NCBI GenBank assembly: GCA_902494375.1
Contig: CABUTL010000059.1
Span: forward strand, 1-7,518
Length of the DNA: 7,518 bases
Reading direction: 5' to 3'
Source: an uncultured Collinsella sp.
GTDB taxonomy: Bacteria > Actinomycetota > Coriobacteriia > Coriobacteriales > Coriobacteriaceae
The translations under genes and the position numbers were made by a program. The notes under the pieces are model-generated. The model ran no database searches. It was not told the origin of the DNA and was given only the letters and a program-made list of their open reading frames with translations. This document shows positions 1-6,994 of this stretch, one piece after another. Each line of letters begins with the position of its first letter. Positions within the stretch are counted from its first letter, which is position 1.

Positions 1-801
1 CCCAAGGGCGAACTTACCCTCGACACGGCTCACGAGGTGGCAGGCAATCTATGCAAGCTTTCGCCGAGCTTTGTCTCGGTCACCTGCTCGGCCGGCGGCT
101 CGGGTAACGGTGCCACCACCGCCCCCATCGCGCATATGATTTCTAGCGAATTCGATACGCCCTCGGTAGCGCACCTCACCTGCGTGGGCCGCACCCACGC
201 CGACATCGCCGCCAAGATCGACGAGTATCGCACCGCCGGCGTTGAAAACATCCTGGCCCTGCGCGGTGATCTTCCCGCTGGCGCGACCGAGGACGACAAG
301 CCCGCCTCGGACTACGCCTACGCCCGCGACCTTATCCCCGAGCTCGTCGACGCCGGCTTTTGCGTGGGCGCCGCAGCCTACCCCGAGGGCCACATTGCCT
401 GCGAGGATCTCAACCTCTCGGTCGAGCACCTCAAGCAAAAACAGGACGCCGGCGCGAGCTTCTTTGTGACGCAGCTCTTTTTTGATAACGAGTGCTTCTA
501 CCGTTTTCGCGAGCTTGCCGACAAGGCCGGTATCACCGTGCCCATTACCGCGGGCATCATGCCGTTTATGGGCAAGTCGCAGATCAGCCGCATGGTCTTT
601 ATGTGCGGTGCGTCGCTGCCCTCCCCCGTCATCAAGATTCTCGCCAAGTACGAGAACAACCCCGAGAGCCTGCAGGCAGCCGGTGTAGATTATGCTGCCC
701 GTCAGCTTTGCGACCTCAAGGAGCACGGTGCCGACGGTCTGCACCTGTACACTATGAACCGTCCTGCAATCGCCGCGACCATTATGGAGCGCCTGGGGTA
801 A
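1..801 (+). CDS. metF: 5,10-methylenetetrahydrofolate reductase, 5' end cut off by the window
   Basis: Reduces 5,10-methylene-THF to 5-methyl-THF with a flavin cofactor, supplying the methyl donor for methionine synthase. The frame is open from base 1 and gives 266 residues to TAA. The first residues (PKGELTLD) correspond to the end of the FFPPK motif of MetF, so about 30 N-terminal residues, including the catalytic Glu before that motif, lie outside the window. A GTG at 37 is an internal Val, not the start. Family motifs seen, in window numbering, are LRGDLP at 87-92 (the Asp that contacts flavin and folate in E. coli MetF), VAAYPEGH-type sequence (here GAAAYPEGH) near residue 125, TQLFFD at 157-162 with the conserved Gln158, and the closing LYTMNR at 249-254. 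The stop overlaps the ATG of the next gene, so it is co-transcribed with the methionine synthase genes. Confidence 0.95.
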   Translation, partial: PKGELTLDTAHEVAGNLCKLSPSFVSVTCSAGGSGNGATTAPIAHMISSEFDTPSVAHLTCVGRTHADIAAKIDEYRTAGVENILALRGDLPAGATEDDKPASDYAYARDLIPELVDAGFCVGAAAYPEGHIACEDLNLSVEHLKQKQDAGASFFVTQLFFDNECFYRFRELADKAGITVPITAGIMPFMGKSQISRMVFMCGASLPSPVIKILAKYENNPESLQAAGVDYAARQLCDLKEHGADGLHLYTMNRPAIAATIMERLG

Positions 802-1589
802 TGGAAAAACCGCACGCCGATATGACCGTTGTTGAAGTGCCGGCCGACCTTGCGTCGCCGACGCTTTACCGTATCGACGCTGCCCACCGCCCTCGTGTCG
901 ACCGTGCCGAGATGCTGCGGTATCTGGGCTACGGCGGCCAGCAGATTGAGCCCGAGCTGTCGCAGCGTATTGAGCTTGTCGTTGAGCATCTGGAGCTGGA
1001 CATTGAGCCCCGTGGCGTGCGCCGCATATTTGCCATCGATGCCACGGGCGTCGATGAACAGGGCGAGCCTTGCATTCGCTTGGTCGGCACCAACGTCGAG
1101 CTGCGCGGCCGCGATATCTATCGCCACCTCAAAGACGCCCGCCTTGCCGCACTCATGGCATGCACCCTCGGCATGGACGCCGAGCGTCGTCTGCGCACCA
1201 CGGGAGCCCAGCAACCCCTAGAGGGAGCCGTGCTCGACGCCGCGTGCTCCGCTTACGTGGAAGCCGCCGTTGAGCAAATGGACCAGCAGGTCAAGGCTGC
1301 GGCCGCCGCACACGGACTCGCCGGCAACTGGCGCTTTAGTCCCGGCTACGGCGACTGCCCGCTTACGGCCCAGCGCTCAATCGTAGCTGCACTCAACGCC
1401 ACACGGCTCATCGGGCTTACCGTCACGCCTACCAGCCTGCTCATGCCCACCAAGAGCGTGACCGCGGTGATTGGTCTGTTCGACGGCGAAGTCCACGACG
1501 CCCAGAGCCGCCCCACCTGCAATATCTGCCGCATGCGCGAGCACTGCCGCTTCCGCGCCGCCCACACCACCTGCTATTCCAGCCATTAG
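801..1589 (+). CDS. Free-standing methionine synthase reactivation (AdoMet-binding) domain protein
   Basis: A 262-residue protein resembling the fourth, C-terminal module of large MetH enzymes, which binds S-adenosylmethionine and re-methylates cob(II)alamin after accidental oxidation. Supporting motifs are RFSPGYGD at 178-185 (equivalent to the R-x-x-PGYP AdoMet loop of E. coli MetH) and the following Leu/Thr-rich stretch with LTVTPTSLLMPTKSVTAVIG at about 205-224. The N-terminal half (LGYGGQQIEPEL) matches the helical start of such stand-alone proteins. Start ATG 801 shares one base with the metF TAA, pointing to translational coupling; the frame is open further upstream but only inside metF. 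The tail carries Cys240-x2-Cys243-x5-Cys249 followed by Arg, absent from the E. coli domain, perhaps a metal site (inference). The next gene, metH, lacks this module, which strongly supports the assignment. Confidence 0.85.
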   Translation: MEKPHADMTVVEVPADLASPTLYRIDAAHRPRVDRAEMLRYLGYGGQQIEPELSQRIELVVEHLELDIEPRGVRRIFAIDATGVDEQGEPCIRLVGTNVELRGRDIYRHLKDARLAALMACTLGMDAERRLRTTGAQQPLEGAVLDAACSAYVEAAVEQMDQQVKAAAAAHGLAGNWRFSPGYGDCPLTAQRSIVAALNATRLIGLTVTPTSLLMPTKSVTAVIGLFDGEVHDAQSRPTCNICRMREHCRFRAAHTTCYSSH

Positions 1590-1592
1590 GAG
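1588..1592 (+). promoter_or_regulatory. Ribosome binding site of metH
   Basis: AGGAG overlaps the TAG stop of the preceding gene and lies 6 bases before ATG 1599. It supports that start for metH even though it leaves about 50 residues before the first homocysteine-domain motif. Confidence 0.7.
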
Positions 1593-1598
1593 CCCTCG

Positions 1599-4157
1599 AT
1601 GTTTACTCCGCTTATCACCCATGATCTGGACGGTGCCGCGCTGGCGGCGCCCGTTGATGCCGCGCGCCGTAATGCCGCTGCATACAAGACGCGCACGATC
1701 GACGACCTTCGCATTAAGGACGATCGCTTGCGCGCCGCCATCGAGGGCACGGGGCACCTGCTGTTCGACGGCGGCATGGGCACCATGCTGCAGGCGGCCG
1801 GCATGAAGGCCGGCGCCCTGCCCGAGCTTCTCAACTTTGAAGAGCCCCAGGTCATTACCGATATTCAGCGTCAGTACGTCGAGGCCGGCTGCGACGTGAT
1901 CACCGCCAACACTTTTGGCGCCAACGCCCACAAGCTCGACGGTGCCGCCACCGTGGCAGATGTCTTTGCCGCCGCTGTCGCCTGCGCCCGCGCGGCCGGT
2001 GCCCACTACGTCGCCGGCGACATCGGCCCCATCGGCGCCCTGCTGCGCCCCCTGGGCACCCTGAGCTTCGACGAGGCCTATGACCTCTTTGCCGAGGAAG
2101 TGCGCGCCGGCGTCGATGCGGGCGTGGACCTCTTTATTATCGAGACCATGACCGACCTTGCCGAGATCAAGGCGGCCGTCCTCGCCTGCCGCGAGAACTC
2201 CGACCTGCCCGTCTTTGCCACCATGACCTTTGAGGAAGACGGTCGCACCTTCCTGGGTACGAGCCCCGAGGTTGCCGCCATCACGCTCGACGCCATCGGC
2301 ACCGACGTTTTGGGCATCAACTGCAGCCAGGGACCGGCCGAGCTCCGAGGACTCGCCGCACGTATGCTCACCGTTACCGACAAGCCCGTTATGGTGCAGG
2401 CCAATGCGGGTCTGCCCCACGTGGACGACGACGGCAACACCGTCTTTGATATCCAGGCCCCCGAATACGCCAAGGCCGTCGCCGGCATGATTGAGGACGG
2501 CGTGGGCGTCGTGGGCGGTTGCTGCGGAACCACGCCGGCGCACATGGCGGCCTTGCGCACGCTTATCGACAACCACACGCCCAGCCCGCGCCACCGCAAG
2601 CCCAGCATGTCGGTCACGAGCGCCCAGACGGTCGTGGACCTTCCCTGTGACGGCCACAAGATCGCCGTCATCGGCGAGCGCATCAATCCCACCGGCAAAA
2701 AGCGCCTGCAGCAGGCTCTGCGCGACGGCGACCTTGACTACGTCGTGAGCCAGGGCATCAGCCAGCAAGAACAGGGCGCCGACATCTTGGACGTCAACGT
2801 GGGCCTGCCCGAGATCGACGAGGTCAAGATCATCCAACAGGCAACCGAGCAGCTCCAGGGCTCCACCTTGCTGCCGTTGCAAATCGACTCCACCGATCCC
2901 GCAGCCGTCGAGGCCGCCGTGCGCCGCTACGCCGGCAAGCCCATCATCAACTCGGTCAATGGCAAACAGCAGATCATGGATGAGATCTTTCCGCTGGTCG
3001 CCCATTACGGCACCAACGTCGTTGGCCTCACGCTCGACGAAGGCGGCATCCCCGATACCGCCGAGGCCCGCTTCGCCATCGCCGAGCGCATCGTGGCCGA
3101 GGCTGCCCGCTACGGCATCGGCCCGGACCGCATCCTCATCGACTGCCTGGTCATGACCGCCTCGACCAATCAACGCCAGGCCGAACAGATCCTGCGCGCC
3201 ATGTCCCTGTGCAAGGAGCGTCTGGGCGTCAAATGTGCACTCGGCGTGTCGAACATCAGCTTTGGCCTGCCTGCCCGCCCGCTGCTGGGCTCGGTCTTTT
3301 TGGCCGCCGCCTTTGGCGCGGGCCTCGATGCCCCCATCATGAACCCGGGCTCCAAGCGCTTTATGGATACCGTCTACAGCTATCGCGTCTTGAGCGTTGA
3401 GGACGAGGGCTCAACCGGATACATCGAGCGCTACGCCGGCTGGACCGATCCGTACAAGATCGCCGCAAACCCGGCAGCAGCTCAGGCAGCATCGACCGAC
3501 ACTGTGCCCGCTGCTGGCACCACCGGCACTGACGGCAGCGACGACCCGATTCGTCGTATGGTCGTCTCGGGCCGCAAAGGCGAAATCGCAGCCGAGACCG
3601 AGCGTCTGCTGGCAGATCATGACGCCATGGACCTCATCAACAATCACTTTATCCCCGCCCTCGATGAGGTCGGAGTCCTCTTTGACCAGGGCAAGTTCTT
3701 CTTGCCGCAGCTCATGGCCTCGGCCGAGGCCGCGCGCGTGGGCTTCGACACCATCAAGCGGCTGATGCCCGCCGGCGAGATTGCCGATAAGGGCAAGATC
3801 TGCGTGGCCACCGTCAAGGGCGATATCCACGATATCGGTAAGAACATCGTCAAGATGCTGCTCGATAACTACGGCTATACCGTCTTTGACCTAGGTCGCG
3901 ACGTCGACCCGCAAGAGGTGCTCAAGACCGTACGGGAGCGCGACATCAAGCTCGTCGGTCTCTCGGCGCTTATGACCACCACGGTCGTCGCTATGGAGGA
4001 GACCATCAAGTTGCTCCATGCCGAGGTTCCGGGCGTCAAGATCATCGTTGGCGGCGCCGTACTCACCCCCGAATACGCCAAGCAGATCGGCGCGGACTAC
4101 TACGCCAAGGACGCCGCCGAAAGCGCGCGCATCGCCGAAGAGGTCTTTGGGCAGTAA
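1599..4157 (+). CDS. metH: Cobalamin-dependent methionine synthase, three-module form without reactivation domain
   Basis: Transfers the methyl group of 5-methyl-THF to homocysteine through protein-bound cobalamin. It has 852 residues against roughly 1200 for the E. coli enzyme. Domains in order: homocysteine module (about 50-335) with DGGMGT at 57-62 and zinc ligands Cys242 (INCSQGP) and Cys308-Cys309 (GGCCGTTP); folate/pterin module (about 350-620) with IGERINPTGKK at 358-368, DILDVNVG at 395-402 and PIINSVNGK at 448-456; a loose Ala/Thr/Gly/Asp linker (about 622-649); cobalamin cap (about 650-735); and the B12 Rossmann domain with Asp742-x-His744-x-x-Gly747, Ser789-x-Leu791 and Gly818-Gly819. 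His744 is the expected cobalt ligand. The protein ends right after the B12 domain, so the AdoMet reactivation module is missing and is most likely supplied by the gene at 801-1589. All key residues are present, so it should be active. The first 50 residues precede the domain and are unassigned. Confidence 0.96.
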   Translation: MFTPLITHDLDGAALAAPVDAARRNAAAYKTRTIDDLRIKDDRLRAAIEGTGHLLFDGGMGTMLQAAGMKAGALPELLNFEEPQVITDIQRQYVEAGCDVITANTFGANAHKLDGAATVADVFAAAVACARAAGAHYVAGDIGPIGALLRPLGTLSFDEAYDLFAEEVRAGVDAGVDLFIIETMTDLAEIKAAVLACRENSDLPVFATMTFEEDGRTFLGTSPEVAAITLDAIGTDVLGINCSQGPAELRGLAARMLTVTDKPVMVQANAGLPHVDDDGNTVFDIQAPEYAKAVAGMIEDGVGVVGGCCGTTPAHMAALRTLIDNHTPSPRHRKPSMSVTSAQTVVDLPCDGHKIAVIGERINPTGKKRLQQALRDGDLDYVVSQGISQQEQGADILDVNVGLPEIDEVKIIQQATEQLQGSTLLPLQIDSTDPAAVEAAVRRYAGKPIINSVNGKQQIMDEIFPLVAHYGTNVVGLTLDEGGIPDTAEARFAIAERIVAEAARYGIGPDRILIDCLVMTASTNQRQAEQILRAMSLCKERLGVKCALGVSNISFGLPARPLLGSVFLAAAFGAGLDAPIMNPGSKRFMDTVYSYRVLSVEDEGSTGYIERYAGWTDPYKIAANPAAAQAASTDTVPAAGTTGTDGSDDPIRRMVVSGRKGEIAAETERLLADHDAMDLINNHFIPALDEVGVLFDQGKFFLPQLMASAEAARVGFDTIKRLMPAGEIADKGKICVATVKGDIHDIGKNIVKMLLDNYGYTVFDLGRDVDPQEVLKTVRERDIKLVGLSALMTTTVVAMEETIKLLHAEVPGVKIIVGGAVLTPEYAKQIGADYYAKDAAESARIAEEVFGQ

Positions 4158-4182
4158 CACAACGGAAACAACCGAGCACCAA

Positions 4183-4220
4183 AACGTGCCGCATGCGCCA
4201 CTTGGAACGTGCGGCACGTT
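4183..4220. repeat. 11-bp inverted repeat with nested palindrome after metH
   Basis: AACGTGCCGCA (4183-4193) and TGCGGCACGTT (4210-4220) are perfect inverted copies around a 16-base loop, starting 26 bases after the metH stop. The right side also forms its own palindrome, AACGTGC-G-GCACGTT (4206-4220), so the heptamer AACGTGC occurs three times, twice direct and once inverted. No T-run follows on the + strand, so a classical intrinsic terminator is not well supported. It may be a Rho-assisted or weak terminator, an operator, or one copy of a dispersed repeat. A TAGAAT at 4220-4225 looks like a -10 box, but no good -35 sits at the right distance. Confidence 0.6.
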
Positions 4221-4253
4221 AGAATAGAAAAGATTATGCTCGTTTTGGCAGAT

Positions 4254-4258
4254 AGGAG
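4254..4258 (+). promoter_or_regulatory. Ribosome binding site choosing ATG 4266
   Basis: AGGAG lies 7 bases before ATG 4266. The same frame is open upstream, with a GTG at 4209 and an ATG at 4236, but neither has a comparable site and the family's usual N-terminus fits 4266. Confidence 0.65.
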
Positions 4259-4265
4259 CGCAAGG

Positions 4266-5630
4266 ATGGCGATCACGCCCGCAGAAATCGCGGAAACCCG
4301 CGGCATGGTTGAGGAGCAGAACCTCGACATCAGGACCATCACCATGGGTGTTTCGCTCATGGGTTGCGGCGACGAGAACCTCGACCGCATGTGCACGAAG
4401 ATCTACGACCACGTGACGCACACGGCTGAGCATCTGGTCGAGACCGCCGAGAACCTCGAGCGCGAGTACGGTATCCCCATCGTCAACAAGCGCGTTTCCG
4501 TCACCCCGGTGGCGCAGATCGCCGCGTGCTGCAAGGATGAGGACCTCACCCCCATCGCGCACGCCCTCGACCGCGCGGCCGAGACACTCGGCATCGATTA
4601 CCTGGGCGGCTTCTCCGCACTCGTCCAGAAGGGCATCGGCGACGCCGATCGCCGCGTTATCCAGTCCATCCCCCAGGCGCTCGCCACCACGAGCCGCGTC
4701 TGCTCCAGCGTCAACGTCGCCAGCCTGCGCGCCGGTATCAACATGGATGCCGTGCTCATGGCCGCCCAGACTATCATCGATGCCGCTAAACTCACGGCCG
4801 ACCAGGATTCCGTCGGCGCTTCCAAGTTTGTCTGCTTTGCCAACATGGTCGAGGACTCCCCGTTTATGGCGGGCGCCGTCCACGGCGGTGGCGAGGCCGA
4901 CGCCGTCATCAACGTAGGCGTCTCGGGCCCCGGCGTTATGGCCGCAGCCCTGGAGACGCTGCCCGATTCCGCCTCGATGATGGAAGTCGCCGAAAAGATT
5001 AAGCAGACCGCCTTTAAGATCACCCGTGCCGGCGAGCTCATGAGCCGCGAGGCCGCCCATCGTCTGGGTGTCGAGAAGGGCATTGTCGACCTGTCGCTGG
5101 CTCCCACGCCTGCCATCGGCGACTCCGTCGCGCGCATCCTCGAGATCATCGGCGTGGGCACCTGCGGTGGCCCGGGCACGACCTGCGCGCTCGCCATGCT
5201 CAACGATGCCGTCAAGAAGGGCGGCGTCATGGCCAGCTCCAGCGTGGGCGGTCTTTCCGGCGCCTTTATCCCCGTGTCCGAGGACGCCGGCATGATCGCC
5301 GCCGTCGAGGCCGGTGCGCTTTCGCTCGAGAAGCTCGAGGCCATGACCTGCGTGTGCTCCGTTGGCCTGGACATGATCGCCATCCCCGGCGACACCCCGG
5401 TCGAGACCATCGCCGGCATCATCGCCGACGAGATGGCCATCGGCGTCATCAACAACAAGACCACGGCCGTCCGCGTGATTCCTGCCATCGGCAAGGGCGT
5501 GGGTGACTGCGTCGAGTACGGCGGCCTGTTCGGCCGTGCGCCCATCATGCCGGTGAACCCCAACGCCGGCACCGTGCTTGCCCATCGCGGTGGACGCTTC
5601 CCGGCGCCGCTGAACTCGCTGAAGAACTAG
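4266..5630 (+). CDS. UPF0210 / DUF711 family protein ("PFL family")
   Basis: A 454-residue protein of the conserved UPF0210 (DUF711) family, whose biochemical role is unknown to me; a streptococcal member has a solved structure, and automatic annotation often says PFL family because of a distant fold relation to pyruvate formate-lyase. Recognisable features are the N-terminal [16 protein letters not shown] (about 17-32), [20 protein letters not shown] ending at residue 210, [12 protein letters not shown] at 296-307 with Cys300 and Cys307, and the Ser/Gly-rich [19 protein letters not shown] at 324-342. Length is normal for the family. No signal peptide or membrane span is evident, so it is probably cytoplasmic. 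In streptococci the gene sits next to a small ACT-domain gene (UPF0237), but none is adjacent here. The 108-base gap and inverted repeat after metH suggest its own transcription unit. Codon use matches metH. Confidence 0.9.
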   Translation: MAITPAEIAETRGMVEEQNLDIRTITMGVSLMGCGDENLDRMCTKIYDHVTHTAEHLVETAENLEREYGIPIVNKRVSVTPVAQIAACCKDEDLTPIAHALDRAAETLGIDYLGGFSALVQKGIGDADRRVIQSIPQALATTSRVCSSVNVASLRAGINMDAVLMAAQTIIDAAKLTADQDSVGASKFVCFANMVEDSPFMAGAVHGGGEADAVINVGVSGPGVMAAALETLPDSASMMEVAEKIKQTAFKITRAGELMSREAAHRLGVEKGIVDLSLAPTPAIGDSVARILEIIGVGTCGGPGTTCALAMLNDAVKKGGVMASSSVGGLSGAFIPVSEDAGMIAAVEAGALSLEKLEAMTCVCSVGLDMIAIPGDTPVETIAGIIADEMAIGVINNKTTAVRVIPAIGKGVGDCVEYGGLFGRAPIMPVNPNAGTVLAHRGGRFPAPLNSLKN

Positions 5631-5647
5631 CTGAGGGGGACTGGCGA

Positions 5648-5781
5648 GGAGCCCCGGGGAGGGCAAATATATAAGGTCGCCTGCTCGGACAGTCCTGACT
5701 CGCACGGAAAGCACATTAAGTGCTCTCCGGCTCGTGCGGAACTCGCGATCGACCTTATATATTTGCCCTCCCCGGGGCTCC
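5648..5781. repeat. Long palindromic element: 32-bp perfect inverted arms around a 70-base folding centre
   Basis: Bases 5648-5679 and 5750-5781 are perfect inverted copies, 32 bp each. From the outside each arm has a GC-rich part (GGAGCCCCGGGGAGGGC) followed by an AT-rich part (AAATATATAAGG). The 70-base centre can fold further: CGCACG (5701-5706) against CGTGCG (5733-5738), AGCAC (5710-5714) against GTGCT (5720-5724), and GGAC-A-GTCC (5687-5695). It begins 17 bases after the UPF0210 stop. No open frame inside it is credible and I see no clear target-site duplication. It could be a MITE or REP-type unit, a bidirectional transcription stop without a T-run, or the core of a structured RNA that RNase III would cut. 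The inverted repeat is certain; the role is not. Confidence 0.9.
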
Positions 5782-5858
5782 CGCACAACGGGACCTCGGT
5801 TGGGTTCTATCCCGGTTGCAGTTGCTTCGCTCCTGCACCACTTGGCTGGTGCGGCGGT

Positions 5859-5891
5859 TTGGCGTTGGAACGGTTCTTTTTCTGATATATG
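5859..5891 (+). promoter_or_regulatory. Possible promoter of the methyltransferase gene
   Basis: TTGGAA (5865-5870) and TATATG (5886-5891) are 15 bases apart; TTGGCG (5859-5864) with GATATA (5884-5889) are 19 apart. Both are imperfect in sequence and spacing. The location, 58 or so bases before the GTG start and after the palindromic element, is reasonable, but the call is weak. Confidence 0.25.
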
Positions 5892-5935
5892 CTGGTTGCG
5901 GCTCTTCTTTTGGGAGGAGTCGCTTTTTTGTTGCT

Positions 5936-5941
5936 AGGAGG
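5936..5941 (+). promoter_or_regulatory. Strong ribosome binding site choosing GTG 5949
   Basis: AGGAGG, a full Shine-Dalgarno match, lies 7 bases before GTG 5949. The frame is open back to ATG 5889, but no such site precedes that ATG, so the GTG is the preferred start. Confidence 0.7.
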
Positions 5942-5948
5942 TTGGCCC

Positions 5949-6836
5949 GTGGTTGATGGGGAGAATCGTTCTGAGCTGCTTTCCACAGATTGGAACCAGG
6001 AGTGGATGCAGATGCAGGCCGCTCGGCATCGGGCTGATGATTCTTTTGAATGGGATAAGCGGGCTCGGCATTTTCGGCCGTTGGAGACCGCCCCTTATGC
6101 TCGGGACTTTATAAAGCTGTTGGCGCTTGAGCCCGGCGAGTCGGTACTCGATATGGGGTGCGGGGCTGGGTCGATTGCTATTCCGCTTGCTCAGGCTGGG
6201 CATCCTGTGATTGCTGCTGACTTTTCCCCTGCCATGTTGGGCACGCTTGATGCCGGCATTGAGTACTATGGGCTCGAGGATCGCATTACACCGCTTGAGC
6301 TTGCTTGGGATGATGATTGGGATTTGGTTGGACCGGTCGCGAAAGCGGTGGATGTTGCCTTTGCCAGTCGGTCGGTTACGACGACCAATCTAAAAGGTGC
6401 GCTTGCCAAGCTTGATCGTACGGCTCGTCGGCGTTGTGCTGTCACGATGGTCGCCAACTCCAGCCCGCGCTATGATCTGCACTTGATGAACGCTATCGGT
6501 GCCTCAGTTACCTGCAGTAATGGTTTTGTGTATGCCTTTAACATCCTTATTCAGATGGGTGCGTTGCCACAGGTTACGTATTTTGAATCACCCCGTCGCG
6601 ACACCTTCGATAGTCTCGAGGCGGGCGTGGCGGACTTTTCTCGTATGCTCGAGCATGGCAACGAGGATAAGATCGACCGCCTGCGCGATTACATCGCCCA
6701 GCACATGATCGAGAACCCCCATGCCGGTGAGCCGGGCTCCAAGGGCGTGCCGCAGGGGTGCTATATGCTCGACCATATCCGTAAGGTTCGCTGGGCGTTT
6801 ATTGCATGGGAACCGGTCTCTGAATCCCGCTCGTAG
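5949..6836 (+). CDS. Class I SAM-dependent methyltransferase, substrate unknown
   Basis: A 295-residue protein with a Rossmann-type AdoMet-binding core: motif I VLDMGCGAG at 66-74, the following acidic residue Asp91 in VIAADFSPAML (87-97), expected to bind the ribose of AdoMet, and a hydrophobic strand near the motif II position (VDVAFASRSV). An N-terminal Trp/His-rich segment (WNQEWMQMQAARHR, about 15-28) and a C-terminal half of unclear relation (about 165-295) would form the substrate side; I do not recognise the substrate. The GTG start is chosen for its AGGAGG. Starting at ATG 5889 instead would add a very hydrophobic 20-residue leader. Codons in roughly the first two thirds favour T endings and Gly GGG, unlike metH or the UPF0210 gene, while the last 70 or so codons return to C-ending choices. 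That suggests foreign or mosaic origin, or weak selection. Confidence 0.85.
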   Translation: MVDGENRSELLSTDWNQEWMQMQAARHRADDSFEWDKRARHFRPLETAPYARDFIKLLALEPGESVLDMGCGAGSIAIPLAQAGHPVIAADFSPAMLGTLDAGIEYYGLEDRITPLELAWDDDWDLVGPVAKAVDVAFASRSVTTTNLKGALAKLDRTARRRCAVTMVANSSPRYDLHLMNAIGASVTCSNGFVYAFNILIQMGALPQVTYFESPRRDTFDSLEAGVADFSRMLEHGNEDKIDRLRDYIAQHMIENPHAGEPGSKGVPQGCYMLDHIRKVRWAFIAWEPVSESRS

Positions 6837-6953
6837 CCCGTTCACAGCCCGAGCTGCCCATCACCTCGGCATCCGCATTCTTTGCGAACTGGGCAAACGC
6901 GCCCCACACCGCGCCGTTCCTGCGCTATCGTGGGACAGCTCACGTAGATTAAG

Positions 6954-6968
6954 GCCCCGTCGCGGGGC
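6954..6968 (+). other. Short GC hairpin in the yhbY leader
   Basis: GCCCCG (6954-6959) and CGGGGC (6963-6968) pair around a 3-base TCG loop, 26 bases before yhbY. No T-run follows, so it is not a standard terminator. It may be a leader structure or a weak stop for the upstream gene. The rest of the 158-base gap (6837-6994) shows nothing else I can support; a TATCGT at 6926-6931 could be a -10 box but has no convincing partner. Confidence 0.4.
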
Positions 6969-6994
6969 GCCCCATACATAGAAAGCGAGAACCC

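Larger units (their letters stand above)
5782..5948 (+). other. Non-coding leader before the methyltransferase gene
   Basis: Together with the palindromic element this makes a 318-base stretch (5631-5948) with no credible gene. It is richer in G and T than the rest of the window. It holds a small hairpin (GCACCA 5835-5840, TGGTGC 5847-5852), a pyrimidine-rich run TTCTTTTTCT (5874-5883) and short direct copies of CGGTTG (5797, 5813). I see no tRNA or recognisable riboswitch. Confidence 0.5.

Noticed and set aside
49..744. Long open frame on the minus strand across metF
   Set aside because: Shadow of a GC-rich gene; the translation is Gly/Val/Ala-rich without any motif, and the + frame is clearly MetF.
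492..800. Upstream extension of the reactivation gene inside metF
   Set aside because: The frame is open there, but the translation over metF is not protein-like and ATG 801 overlapping the metF stop is the natural start.
1377..3173. 598-codon minus-strand open frame across metH
   Set aside because: Antisense shadow produced by the C-ending codon bias of metH; its Gly/Asp/His-rich sequence has no recognisable domain.
3891..5786. 631-codon minus-strand open frame over the end of metH and the UPF0210 gene
   Set aside because: It crosses an intergenic gap and the palindromic element and is antisense to two recognised proteins; low-complexity translation.
5800..5818. GGGTTCTATCCC resembling a tRNA T arm
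   Set aside because: No acceptor, D or anticodon arm can be placed around it; the upstream sequence belongs to the palindromic element.
5720..5956. Small + strand open frames over the palindromic element and leader
   Set aside because: They run through the repeat arm and lack a ribosome binding site and any similarity that I recognise.
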